From assembly GCA_965229335.1 (NCBI GenBank), contig OZ245874.1, positions 2,046,001 to 2,110,000 of the forward strand: a stretch of 64,000 bases of DNA. The letters are read 5' to 3'. Shown in pieces: positions 40,995 to 51,015 of the stretch; the first letter of the stretch is position 1, and each line of letters begins with the position of its first letter. The stretch is from JAFKFH01 sp017307375. GTDB taxonomy: Bacteria; Pseudomonadota; Alphaproteobacteria; Ferrovibrionales; Ferrovibrionaceae. The translations under genes and the position numbers were made by a program. The notes below the pieces were generated by a model, which saw nothing but the letters and a program-made list of their open reading frames with translations, made no database searches and was not told the DNA's origin.

Positions 40995-43022
40995 ATGTGC
41001 ATCGTGTCGTTATTTAGCTTTGGTAAAACAAGTCTTGCCGAAAATGCTCGTGTCGCGGCAATGCTTGCGGCAATTGATCGCGTACAGGCGGTGATCGAGT
41101 TCGACCTGAACGGGAATATCCTGAGTGCCAACGAAAACTTTCTGCGCGCCGTCGGCTATCGGCTGGACGAGGTCAGGGGCAAGCATCACCGGATGTTCTG
41201 CGAGCCGGATTATGCCGCGAGCGCCGAGTATCGGCAGTTCTGGGCACGGCTGGGCCGTGGCGAGGTCTTCTCGGACGAATATCCCCGCATGGCGAAAGGC
41301 GGGCGGCGGATCTGGCTGCAGGCATCCTATAATCCGGTGCTCGGCGCCGGCGGCCGCCCGGTCAAGGTCGTCAAGTTCGCGACCGACATCACCGCGGCCA
41401 AGCAGGCCAGTCTCGATTTCGCCGGCAAGATGGCCGCGATCGATCGCGTTCAGGCGGTGATCGAGTTCGACCTGCAGGGCAACATCCTGACGGCGAACCA
41501 GAATTTCCTCGATACGGTCGGCTACAGCCTGGCGGAGGTGCAGGGCCGGCATCACCGCATGTTCTGCGAGCCCGCGGTCGCCGCCTCGGCCGAATATGCC
41601 ACCTTCTGGCAGCGCCTGGCCCGGGGCGAGCATGACGTCGGCCAGTATCGCCGCGTCGCCAGAGATGGCCGCGAGATCTGGCTGCTCGCGTCCTACAACC
41701 CGATCCTCGGGGTCGACGGGGCGCCGGTGAAGATCGTCAAGTTCGCCACCGACATCACCGAGACGCGGGCGCGCAACGCCGAGTTCGAGGGCAAGATCCG
41801 GGCGATCGATCGGGTCCAGGCGGTGATCGAATTCGACCTGGACGGCAATGTGCTGACCGCCAACGACAACTTCATGGCCGTGTTCGGCTATCGGCTTGCC
41901 GAGGTGCAGGGCCGGCATCACCGGATCTTCTGCGACCCGGCCGAGACGGCGACGACGGAATACCGCCGGTTCTGGGAGCGGCTGCGCAGCGGCCAGCCCG
42001 ATACCAGCGAGTACCGCCGCCTGGCCAAGGACGGCAGCGAGGTCTGGCTGCAGGCATCCTACAACCCGATCTTCGACGCCTCTGGCAAGCCGTTCAAGAT
42101 CGTCAAGTTCGCCACCGACATTTCCGCCGCCCGGCGCGAGGCGGAGCTGAAGTTCCGCCGCGGCCGGGAGATGGAGGCGCAGATCCAGAATTTCGACCGG
42201 ATCATGCTGGGGGTGATGGCGACGCTCGCCCAGGCGGCCGACCGGATGACCGCGGCCGCGAGCGAGATTGCCGCGACATCGACCCGGACCAATGCCGAAT
42301 GCCGCAACGTCTCGGCGGCGGCCGGCGAGGCCGATACCAACCTGCAGATCGTCGCCACGGCGTCGGAGGAACTGTCGGCATCGATCGGCGAGATCGCGCG
42401 CCAGATCGCAACCTCCTCGGCCATGGCTGCCGCGGCGGTCGAGCAGGGCAACGAGGCGGAGGGGCGGATCCGCAAGCTGGACGAGACCGCGCGCTCGATC
42501 GGCACCGTCATCGACCTGATCCGGACGATCGCCGGTCAGACCAACCTGCTGGCCCTGAACGCCACCATCGAGGCCGCGCGGGCGGGTGAGGCCGGCAAGG
42601 GTTTTGCCGTCGTCGCCTCCGAGGTGAAGAGCCTGGCCACCCAGACCGCCAAGGCCACCGAGGAAATCGGGGCCCTGATCCAGGGGATTCAGCAGTCGGT
42701 CGGGGGTGCGGTCGACATCATCTCGACGATCCGGACCACGATTGCCCGGCTGTCGGACGCATCGGTCGCGGTGGCATCGGCGGTCGAGCAGCAGTCGGCG
42801 GCGACGCAGGAAATCGCGGCCAACGTCGCCGGCGCCTCGCAGGCGGTATCGACGGTGTCGACGGCATCGATCCAGGTGCTCGATGCGGCCGGGCGTTCGG
42901 CCGGGGCGGCCGCCCATGTCGAAACCTCGTCGGGCGAGGTCGAGGCGGCGGCCGACAAGCTGCGCCATGAGGTGACCGAGTTCCTCGCCGCAATCAAGCT
43001 GACCGGCGACCGCGCCGCCTGA
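40995..43022 (+). CDS. Soluble chemoreceptor with three tandem PAS domains (BdlA-like)
   Basis: 675 residues without membrane segment or HAMP. Three PAS domains occupy about residues 27-148, 149-270 and 271-392, each starting 'IDRVQAVIEFDL.GN.L.AN.NF' and containing HHR(M/I)FC. DNA for the units repeats at exactly 366 bases. From about residue 410 comes a methyl-accepting helical hairpin with the tip QTNLLALNATIEAARAGEAGKGFAVV (in sections), which binds CheA/CheW. Pseudomonas BdlA (two PAS, no membrane anchor) controls biofilm dispersal; Aer-like haem or flavin sensing is also possible. No che genes are nearby. Confidence 0.92.
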   Translation: MCIVSLFSFGKTSLAENARVAAMLAAIDRVQAVIEFDLNGNILSANENFLRAVGYRLDEVRGKHHRMFCEPDYAASAEYRQFWARLGRGEVFSDEYPRMAKGGRRIWLQASYNPVLGAGGRPVKVVKFATDITAAKQASLDFAGKMAAIDRVQAVIEFDLQGNILTANQNFLDTVGYSLAEVQGRHHRMFCEPAVAASAEYATFWQRLARGEHDVGQYRRVARDGREIWLLASYNPILGVDGAPVKIVKFATDITETRARNAEFEGKIRAIDRVQAVIEFDLDGNVLTANDNFMAVFGYRLAEVQGRHHRIFCDPAETATTEYRRFWERLRSGQPDTSEYRRLAKDGSEVWLQASYNPIFDASGKPFKIVKFATDISAARREAELKFRRGREMEAQIQNFDRIMLGVMATLAQAADRMTAAASEIAATSTRTNAECRNVSAAAGEADTNLQIVATASEELSASIGEIARQIATSSAMAAAAVEQGNEAEGRIRKLDETARSIGTVIDLIRTIAGQTNLLALNATIEAARAGEAGKGFAVVASEVKSLATQTAKATEEIGALIQGIQQSVGGAVDIISTIRTTIARLSDASVAVASAVEQQSAATQEIAANVAGASQAVSTVSTASIQVLDAAGRSAGAAAHVETSSGEVEAAADKLRHEVTEFLAAIKLTGDRAA

Positions 43023-43034
43023 CCAAGCCTTGCC

Positions 43035-43065
43035 TTCGTTCATGCTGCGGTGCAGCATGAACGAA
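43035..43065. repeat. Perfect 14-bp inverted repeat after the chemoreceptor gene
   Basis: TTCGTTCATGCTGC (43035-43048), spacer GGT, GCAGCATGAACGAA (43052-43065). It begins 12 bases after the stop codon. It could be a terminator without T run. Its core CTGC-N3-GCAG also resembles the TGC-rich site known for PhaR, the regulator of polyhydroxyalkanoate granule genes, but no such genes are adjacent. Confidence 0.7.
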
Positions 43066-43124
43066 ATTGGCCGAGCAGGGTTGCGGTACTGGCATTTGCC
43101 GGAACCCTCGGCTAAGGAATCGGC

Positions 43125-44789
43125 ATGGTCGATTCCCTCAAGATTGCCCTGGCCCAGCTCAATCCGACGATGGGCGACGTTGCCGGCAACACCGCCCTGG
43201 TCCGGGCTGCCCGGGCCGAGGCCGCCGCCGGTGGCGCCGATCTCGTGCTCTGCACCGAACTGGTCATCTGCGGTTATCCGCCCGAGGATCTGGTGCTGCG
43301 TCCTGCCTTGCAGAAGGCCTGCCGGGCGGCGATCGAGGAACTGGCGGCCGAGACGGCCGATGGCGGCCCCGCGCTGCTCGTGACCGGCCCCTGGGTCGAG
43401 GAGGGCAGGCTGCATAACGCCGTGCTGCTGCTGGCCGACGGGGCGATCCAGGCCAAACGCTACAAGGTCGACCTGCCGAACTACGGCGTGTTCGACGAGA
43501 AGCGGGTGTTCGCGCCCGGGCCGATGCCCGGCCCGATCGTGTTCAAGGGCGTGCGGCTCGGCGTGCCGATCTGCGAGGATATCTGGACACCAGACGTCGT
43601 CGAATGCCTGGCCGAAACCGGCGCCGAAATCCTGCTGGTGCCGAATGGCTCGCCCTACGAGGACGACAAGCTCGACACCCGGCTGAACCTGGCCGTTGCC
43701 AGGGTCAAGGAAAGCGGCCTGCCGCTCGCCTATGTCAATCAGGTCGGCGGGCAGGACGAACTGGTGTTCGACGGCGCCTCGTTCGTGCTGAATGCCGATT
43801 GCAGCCTTGCGGTGCAACTGGCGCCGTTCCAGTCGAAGGTGGTCGTCACCGAATGGAGCCGGCAGGGCGATGGCTGGCGCTGCGCCACCGCCGAACGCGT
43901 CGCGCCGCCCGGCCGGCTGGCCCAGATCTACGGTGCTATGCAACTCGGCCTGCGCGACTACGTCGAAAAGAACCGCTTTCCCGGCGTCGTGCTCGGCCTG
44001 TCCGGCGGCATCGATTCCGCGTTGTCGGCGGCGGTCGCGGTCGATGCCCTCGGCCCCGGCCGGGTCTGGTGCGTCATGCTGCCGTCGCGCTTCACCGGCG
44101 ACGAGAGCCTCGGCGATGCCGGGGAATGCGCTGATCTCCTGGGAATCCGCCTCGACACCATCGGCATCGAACCGGCCTTCGAAGCCTTTTCCGGCATGCT
44201 GGCCCAGGCTTTTGCCGGGCGGAAGGCCGACATCACCGAGGAAAATCTGCAGAGCCGCACGCGTGGCGTGACGCTGATGGCCCTGTCGAACAAGTTCGGG
44301 CACATGGTGCTGACCACCGGCAACAAGTCGGAAATGTCGGTCGGCTACGCGACCCTCTACGGCGACATGTGCGGCGGCTATTCCGTGCTGAAGGATGTCT
44401 ACAAGACCGCGGTCTACGACCTGTCGCGCTGGCGCAACGCCAACAAGCCGGCCGGCGCGCTGGGGCCCGACGGTCCGGTGATGCCGGAGAACGTGCTGGT
44501 GCGCGCGCCCACCGCCGAATTGCGCGAGAACCAGACCGACCAGGACAGCCTGCCGCCCTACGACCAGCTCGATGCGATCCTCGAGGCGCTGGTCGAAGAG
44601 GAGAAGTCGGTCGACGAAATCGTCGCCTCGGGCCAGCCGCGCGAGGTCGTGACCCGCGTGCTGCACCTGCTGACCCTGGCCGAATACAAGCGCCGGCAAT
44701 CGCCCCCGGGGGTCAAGATCACCCGCCGCAATTTCGGTCGCGACCGGCGCTATCCGATCACCAATCGCTTCCGCGACCATTACAAGTAG
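43125..44789 (+). CDS. nadE: Glutamine-dependent NAD+ synthase
   Basis: 554 residues in two domains. The N-terminal nitrilase-like glutaminase has Glu in CTELVICGYPPEDL, Lys in YKVDLPNYGVFDE and the Cys nucleophile in GVPICEDIW. The C-terminal synthetase (from about residue 270) has the PP-loop LGLSGGIDSALSAAV and NKSEMSVGYATLYGDM. It amidates deamido-NAD with ammonia from glutamine. Near the C-terminus, RRQSPPGVKITRRNFGRDRRYPITN (in sections) is typical of this bacterial form. gltX follows 4 bases later. Confidence 0.97.
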   Translation: MVDSLKIALAQLNPTMGDVAGNTALVRAARAEAAAGGADLVLCTELVICGYPPEDLVLRPALQKACRAAIEELAAETADGGPALLVTGPWVEEGRLHNAVLLLADGAIQAKRYKVDLPNYGVFDEKRVFAPGPMPGPIVFKGVRLGVPICEDIWTPDVVECLAETGAEILLVPNGSPYEDDKLDTRLNLAVARVKESGLPLAYVNQVGGQDELVFDGASFVLNADCSLAVQLAPFQSKVVVTEWSRQGDGWRCATAERVAPPGRLAQIYGAMQLGLRDYVEKNRFPGVVLGLSGGIDSALSAAVAVDALGPGRVWCVMLPSRFTGDESLGDAGECADLLGIRLDTIGIEPAFEAFSGMLAQAFAGRKADITEENLQSRTRGVTLMALSNKFGHMVLTTGNKSEMSVGYATLYGDMCGGYSVLKDVYKTAVYDLSRWRNANKPAGALGPDGPVMPENVLVRAPTAELRENQTDQDSLPPYDQLDAILEALVEEEKSVDEIVASGQPREVVTRVLHLLTLAEYKRRQSPPGVKITRRNFGRDRRYPITNRFRDHYK

Positions 44790-44793
44790 ACCG

Positions 44794-46125
44794 ATGACCG
44801 TCCATGTCCGCTTCGCGCCCAGCCCGACCGGCCGGCTGCATGTCGGCAATGCCCGCGCGGCGGTGCTGAACTGGCTGTTCGCCCGCCGCCACGGCGGCCG
44901 CTTCCTGTTCCGCCTCGACGACACCGACACCGAGCGCTCGACCGGGGAATTCGCGCAGGCCATCGCCGAAGACCTGCGCTGGCTCGGCCTCGACTGGGAC
45001 GGCCATTTCCGGCAGAGCGACCGGCTGGACGTCTATCACGCCGCCGCCGAACGGCTGAAGGCATCCGGCCGCCTCTACCCCTGCTACGAAACGCCCGAGG
45101 AGCTGGAACTGCGCCGCAAGCTGCAGCTCGCCCGTCGGCTGCCGCCGGTCTACGATCGCGCGGCGCTGAAGCTGAGCGACGACGACCGGGCGAAACTGGA
45201 GGCTGAGGGCCGCAAGCCGCATTGGCGCTTCAAGCTCGACCAGACCGCGGTGCATTGGCATGACCTGATCCGGGGCGAGGTCACGGTCGATGCCGCCTCG
45301 CTGTCGGATCCGGTGCTGCTGCGGGCGGACGGGCGCGTGCTCTACACCATGTCCTCGGTGGTCGACGATGGCGACACCGCGATCACCCATGTGATCCGCG
45401 GCGAGGATCACGTCACCAATACCGGCGTGCAGATCCAGCTGTTCCAGGCACTGGGCCATGCGGTGCCGCAGTTTGCGCATTTCTCGCTGTTCACCGACGC
45501 CGCCGGGGCCGGGCTGTCCAAGCGTCTGGGGGCGCTGTCGCTGGCCGAGATGCGCGCGGACGGCATCGAGCCGATGGCGCTGAACGCGTTCCTCGCCCGG
45601 CTCGGCTCGGCCGATCCGATCGAGCTTTGCCACAGCCTCGCCGAGCTGGTCCCGGGTTTCGATCTCGGCCGCTTCGGCAAGGCGCCGGCCCATTTCGACC
45701 CCGCCGAACTCGAGCACCTGAACGCCCGCCTGGTGCATCACCTGCGGTTCGACGAGGTGGCGGGCCGCCTGCCCGACGGGGCCGACGAAGCCTTCTGGCT
45801 GGCAGTGCGCGGCAATCTCGCCCATGTGCGCGAGGCGGCCGAGTGGTGGCAGGTGGTGGCCGGGCCGGTCGCGCCGCTGGTCGATGGCGAGGCCGAGTAT
45901 CTCGCCGCCGCGTCGGCCGTACTGCCGCCGGGGCCGTGGGACGGGGAGACCTGGAAGGCCTGGACCGAGGCGGTGAAGGCCGCCACGGGCCGCAAGGGCA
46001 AGGGCCTGTTCCTGCCGCTGCGCCGGGCGCTGACGGCCCGCGACCATGGACCCGAGATGAAAGATTTGCTACCTCTGATCGGCGAAAGCCGCGCCCGGGC
46101 GCGGCTGCGAGGCGAAAAAGCCTGA
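44794..46125 (+). CDS. gltX: Glutamyl-tRNA synthetase
   Basis: 443 residues, class I synthetase. The HIGH-like motif lies in RFAPSPTGRLHVGNARAA; FRLDDTDTERS and THVIRGEDHVTNTGVQIQ are typical active-site segments; the KMSKS equivalent is GLSKRLGALSL. The C-terminal anticodon-binding domain is helical. Many alphaproteobacteria carry two gltX genes, and this shorter form (family about 470) could be the second copy; discrimination between Glu and Gln tRNAs cannot be judged here. It is co-directional with nadE and cysS and probably co-transcribed. Confidence 0.94.
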   Translation: MTVHVRFAPSPTGRLHVGNARAAVLNWLFARRHGGRFLFRLDDTDTERSTGEFAQAIAEDLRWLGLDWDGHFRQSDRLDVYHAAAERLKASGRLYPCYETPEELELRRKLQLARRLPPVYDRAALKLSDDDRAKLEAEGRKPHWRFKLDQTAVHWHDLIRGEVTVDAASLSDPVLLRADGRVLYTMSSVVDDGDTAITHVIRGEDHVTNTGVQIQLFQALGHAVPQFAHFSLFTDAAGAGLSKRLGALSLAEMRADGIEPMALNAFLARLGSADPIELCHSLAELVPGFDLGRFGKAPAHFDPAELEHLNARLVHHLRFDEVAGRLPDGADEAFWLAVRGNLAHVREAAEWWQVVAGPVAPLVDGEAEYLAAASAVLPPGPWDGETWKAWTEAVKAATGRKGKGLFLPLRRALTARDHGPEMKDLLPLIGESRARARLRGEKA

Positions 46126-46149
46126 CATTCTATTGACTTAGGTGGGACC

Positions 46150-47466
46150 GTGGCGCTGCGGCTGTACAACACTCTGACGCGCGAAAAGGAGATATTCGCG
46201 CCCCTCGATCCGTCCCACGTCCGGATGTATGTCTGTGGCCCGACCGTCTACGACTATGCCCATGTCGGCAATGCCCGCCCGGTCATCGTCTTCGACGCGC
46301 TGGTCCGCTGGCTGCGCCGCGGCTATCCCAAGGTCACCTATGTCCGCAACATCACCGATGTGGAGGACAAGATCAATGCGCGCGCCAGGGAACTGAACAT
46401 CCCGATCCGCGAACTGACCGAGCGGACGGCGCAGATCTATTTCGAGGACGTCCGGGCGCTCGGCTGCGTCGATCCCGACGTCCAGCCGCGTGTCACCGAC
46501 CACATGCCCCAGATCGTGGCGATGATCGCCGGGCTGATCGCGCTGGGTCATGCCTACGAGGCCGAGGGGCATGTCCTGTTCGACGTGCCGTCGATGAAGG
46601 ATTACGGACGGCTGTCGCGGCGCGACCGCGACGACATGATCGCCGGCGCCCGGGTCGAGGTCGCCCCCTACAAGAAGGATCCGGCCGATTTCGTGCTGTG
46701 GAAGCCGTCCGACGCCGATACCCCGGGCTGGGACAGTCCCTGGGGCCGCGGCCGGCCGGGCTGGCACATCGAATGCTCGGCGATGGCCAAGGCCCATCTG
46801 GGCGTCACCTTCGACATTCACGGCGGTGGGCTGGACCTGATCTTCCCGCACCACGAGAACGAGATCGCCCAGTCGGTCTGCGCCAACCAGGCGCCGTTCG
46901 TGCGGACCTGGATGCATAACGGCTTCGTCACCGTGAACGGCGAGAAGATGTCGAAGTCGCTCGGCAACTTCCTGACCATCCGCGACGCGCTGGCCCAGCA
47001 TCCCGGCGAGGCGATCCGGCTGGCGACGCTCAAGTCCCATTACCGCCAGCCGTTCGACTGGACCGACCAGGCGATGCGCGAGGCCCGCGCCAATCTCGAC
47101 GGCTGGTACCGTCAGCTCGACGGCGTCGCCGCCGGCACGCTGCCGGATGCCTTCGTCGAGGCGATGGACGACGATCTCAACACGCCCAGGGCTTTCGCCG
47201 TGATGCAGACGCTCGCGGCGCCGGCCTTGCGCGCCTGCCTCGACGTGCTCGGGTTCTGCCAGCGCGACGCCGCGGCCTGGTTCCAGGCCGGCGGCCCCGG
47301 CGGTCTCGACGAAACCGCCATCGAGGCTGAGATCGAGCGGCGCAAGGCGGCCAAGCAGGCGAAGGATTTTGCCCTGGCCGACCGCATCCGCGCCGAACTG
47401 GCCGAACAGGGCGTCGTCCTGGAAGACAAGCCGGGTGGTGTTACCGTATGGCGCCGGGGCGCCTGA
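46150..47466 (+). CDS. cysS: Cysteinyl-tRNA synthetase
   Basis: 438 residues from a GTG start at 46150 with AGGTGGGACC in front. MYVCGPTVYDYAHVGNAR contains the zinc Cys and the HIGH-like motif; RPGWHIECSAM and GGGLDLIFPHHENEIAQ supply further zinc ligands that select cysteine; KMSKSLGNFLTI is the ATP loop. The C-terminal helical DALR domain ends in GVVLEDKPGGVTVWRRGA. It charges tRNA-Cys. It is 20-30 residues shorter than the Escherichia coli enzyme, within family range. Confidence 0.96.
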   Translation: MALRLYNTLTREKEIFAPLDPSHVRMYVCGPTVYDYAHVGNARPVIVFDALVRWLRRGYPKVTYVRNITDVEDKINARARELNIPIRELTERTAQIYFEDVRALGCVDPDVQPRVTDHMPQIVAMIAGLIALGHAYEAEGHVLFDVPSMKDYGRLSRRDRDDMIAGARVEVAPYKKDPADFVLWKPSDADTPGWDSPWGRGRPGWHIECSAMAKAHLGVTFDIHGGGLDLIFPHHENEIAQSVCANQAPFVRTWMHNGFVTVNGEKMSKSLGNFLTIRDALAQHPGEAIRLATLKSHYRQPFDWTDQAMREARANLDGWYRQLDGVAAGTLPDAFVEAMDDDLNTPRAFAVMQTLAAPALRACLDVLGFCQRDAAAWFQAGGPGGLDETAIEAEIERRKAAKQAKDFALADRIRAELAEQGVVLEDKPGGVTVWRRGA

Positions 47467-47480
47467 AGGATCCGAGGGCG

Positions 47481-49094
<1,614 letters not shown>

Positions 49095-49095
49095 C

Positions 49096-49917
49096 ATGGC
49101 CGGCACGATCCGCGACCGCACGCCGCCGGCCGAACTGCCCGCAACGCCGGGCCCCGTCGTCATCCTGGTCCGCCCGCAGCTGGGCGAGAACATCGGCACC
49201 GCCGCGCGGGCCATGCTCAACTGCGCGATCAGCGAGATGCGGCTGGTCAGCCCGCGCGACGGCTGGCCGTCGGAACGCGCCTATTCGGCTTCCAGCCGTG
49301 CCGACAAGGTGCTGGACGGGGTCAAGCTCTACGACTCGGTCACCGATGCCATCGCCGATCTGAACTACGTCTATGCGACGGCGGCCCGCCCGCGCGACCT
49401 GATCAAGCCGGTGGCGACGCCGCGCCACGCCGCGGCCGAGATCCGCGAGCGGATGGGGCGGGGCGACCGGGTCGGCATCCTGTTCGGACCCGAGCGCACG
49501 GGGCTGGAGAACGACGACCTGGTCCTGGCCGACCAGATCATCACCGTGCCGCTGAACCCGGTCTACGACTCGCTGAACCTCGCCCAGGCCGTGCTGCTGG
49601 TCGGCTACGAATGGTACTTGGCTGGCGATGCGACGCCGGCGCAGCGCCTCGATCTCGGCGATGTCAGGGTCGCGACCAAGGCCGAGCATGCGGGGTTCCT
49701 GCAGCATCTGGAAGCCGAACTCGAAGCGTCCGGCTTCTTTGCCAACATCCCGGAGAAGCAGCCCGGAATCATGATGAACATCAAGACGATGTTCGAGCGG
49801 GCTGGCATGACCGATCAGGAAGTCCGGACCATGCGCGGCGTGGTCCGCGCGCTGGCCCTGGGCCGGCCCAACCGGCGCCGCAGCGAGAAGAAGCGCGGCC
49901 AGATCGGCGAGCCCTGA
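49096..49917 (+). CDS. trmJ: tRNA (cytidine/uridine-2'-O-)-methyltransferase TrmJ
   Basis: 273 residues, SPOUT fold. PVVILVRPQLGENIGTAARAMLN (in sections) is the N-terminal RNA-binding motif of the TrmH/TrmJ branch. The knot carries VGILFGPERTGLENDDLVLADQIITVPLNP and SLNLAQAVLLVGYEW, the S-adenosylmethionine site. A C-terminal extension (about residues 175-273) with a helical dimer tail is typical of TrmJ, which methylates position 32 of the anticodon loop. It follows cimA by one base. Confidence 0.93.
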   Translation: MAGTIRDRTPPAELPATPGPVVILVRPQLGENIGTAARAMLNCAISEMRLVSPRDGWPSERAYSASSRADKVLDGVKLYDSVTDAIADLNYVYATAARPRDLIKPVATPRHAAAEIRERMGRGDRVGILFGPERTGLENDDLVLADQIITVPLNPVYDSLNLAQAVLLVGYEWYLAGDATPAQRLDLGDVRVATKAEHAGFLQHLEAELEASGFFANIPEKQPGIMMNIKTMFERAGMTDQEVRTMRGVVRALALGRPNRRRSEKKRGQIGEP

Positions 49918-49930
49918 TCGACCTCGGCAG

Positions 49931-50491
49931 CTATTTGACCGCTTCCAGGTTCAGGCTCATGAGCATCCCGTTGTCCTTGGCGAGATGCGGCAGATAAGCT
50001 TGGCTGTAGTCGTCGATGTCGGCATGAGATGTGGTACGCCAATCCCAACGCCTTACATCGGCGAAGCCGACATCCAGGAGGGCGCGGGTCAGGAAGTCTT
50101 CGTCGAAAATCATCTTGTGGTAGTCGTAGGCGTCGCGTTGCCCACCACAGATAAGACCGATCAGGCCGCTCAAGCCGTCTTCCAGTCCGCGCTCGTAGTA
50201 GAGCCTCGCGCAGGCCGCGAAGTCAGGTACTGCCAACCGCAGAATGCCGCCTGGCTTGAGAACGCGATGCCATTCGCCCAGCACATTCCTGAACTCAGTC
50301 CGGCCGAAATGTTCCAGCACGTGACTGGCGTAGATCAGTTCGGCTGTATCGGTGTCGAGCCATTCGAGATTCTCGACGCAGCCGACATGGTCGATGTGGG
50401 GGAGGTCTTGAAGGTCGACATGGTAAAACCCGGGAATGTGGCGTTTGCCGCAGCCCAGATGCAAGAGCAGCGGCGTCGGTAGGTTTCTCAT
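49931..50491 (-). CDS. SAM-dependent methyltransferase (class I)
   Basis: 186 residues from the ATG at 50491, which overlaps the acyltransferase stop. The frame is open to a TTG at 50530. Motif I is LLLHLGCGKRHIPGFYHVDL, with an acidic loop end (VDL); YASHVLEHFGRTEFRNVLGEWHRVLKPGGILRLAVPDF contains the 'HVLEH' hallmark of sugar- and polyketide-associated Methyltransf_11 enzymes. It is the last gene of a three-gene cassette with an acyltransferase and a TPR glycosyltransferase, so it may methylate a sugar or glycan tip. This is inference. Confidence 0.85.
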   Translation of the reverse strand: MRNLPTPLLLHLGCGKRHIPGFYHVDLQDLPHIDHVGCVENLEWLDTDTAELIYASHVLEHFGRTEFRNVLGEWHRVLKPGGILRLAVPDFAACARLYYERGLEDGLSGLIGLICGGQRDAYDYHKMIFDEDFLTRALLDVGFADVRRWDWRTTSHADIDDYSQAYLPHLAKDNGMLMSLNLEAVK

Positions 50492-51015
50492 CAATCGCGC
50501 TCCCGGTGTACCCGGCAGGGATTTCCCCAAGCCACGCTCATCGGGGGGATGCTGCGCGTTACCACGGAACCTGCCCCGATTACCGATCCCGACCCAATGG
50601 TGACGCCAGGATTTATGATAGCGCCCATGCCGAGCCAGACGTCGTCTTCAATCACAATCTTCGCGGCCTCCGCTGGCTGCCGGCGCATCGGGAGGGTTCT
50701 GTCGGCGAAACCATGATTGACCCCACAGATCAGCACCCCGCCGGCAATAAGGCAATTGTCGCCGATGGCGAGCCCTGCACGGGGCTCGTATATCTGGACG
50801 CCGGGACCGAATGAGACGTCGCTTCCGGTTGTCATCCAGCCCTGGTCGATCCGGATGGTCGTATTGGGGTAGATGATATTCCTGGCGCCGAGAGTGAGCG
50901 ACCCGCTGGTCCCGACATAGAGCACTGCCCCCGGCTCGATCACCGTCGTATCTGGGGCGCTGAAACTGCCTTGCACGTCGATCACCGCGGTCGCATGAAC
51001 GCCAAGCCTGATCAT
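50491..51015 (-). CDS. Hexapeptide-repeat acyltransferase (WbbJ/maltose-acetyltransferase type)
   Basis: 174 residues built of left-handed beta-helix turns (IEPGAVLYVG, LTLGARNIIYPNT, LAIGDNCLIAGGVLIC). The active His is in CGVNHGFADRT. The late IVIEDDVWLGMGAIINPGVTIGSGSVIGAGSVVTRSIPP (in sections) is the typical lipid/sugar O-acetyltransferase tail with AWGNPCRV. It would acetylate a sugar using acetyl-CoA. Its ATG overlaps the upstream TPR glycosyltransferase stop (ATGA), so the three genes form one operon. Confidence 0.9.
   Translation of the reverse strand: MIRLGVHATAVIDVQGSFSAPDTTVIEPGAVLYVGTSGSLTLGARNIIYPNTTIRIDQGWMTTGSDVSFGPGVQIYEPRAGLAIGDNCLIAGGVLICGVNHGFADRTLPMRRQPAEAAKIVIEDDVWLGMGAIINPGVTIGSGSVIGAGSVVTRSIPPMSVAWGNPCRVHRERD

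Noticed and set aside
41073..42170. Three 366-base tandem repeats considered as a CRISPR or mobile repeat
   Set aside because: They are in frame and encode PAS domains of one receptor; there are no short repeats with spacers.
41010..44963. A 1317-codon open frame on the minus strand opposite the chemoreceptor, nadE and the start of gltX
   Set aside because: It is antisense to three clearly recognised genes. Long antisense frames arise in GC-rich codon usage. Its composition is not protein-like.
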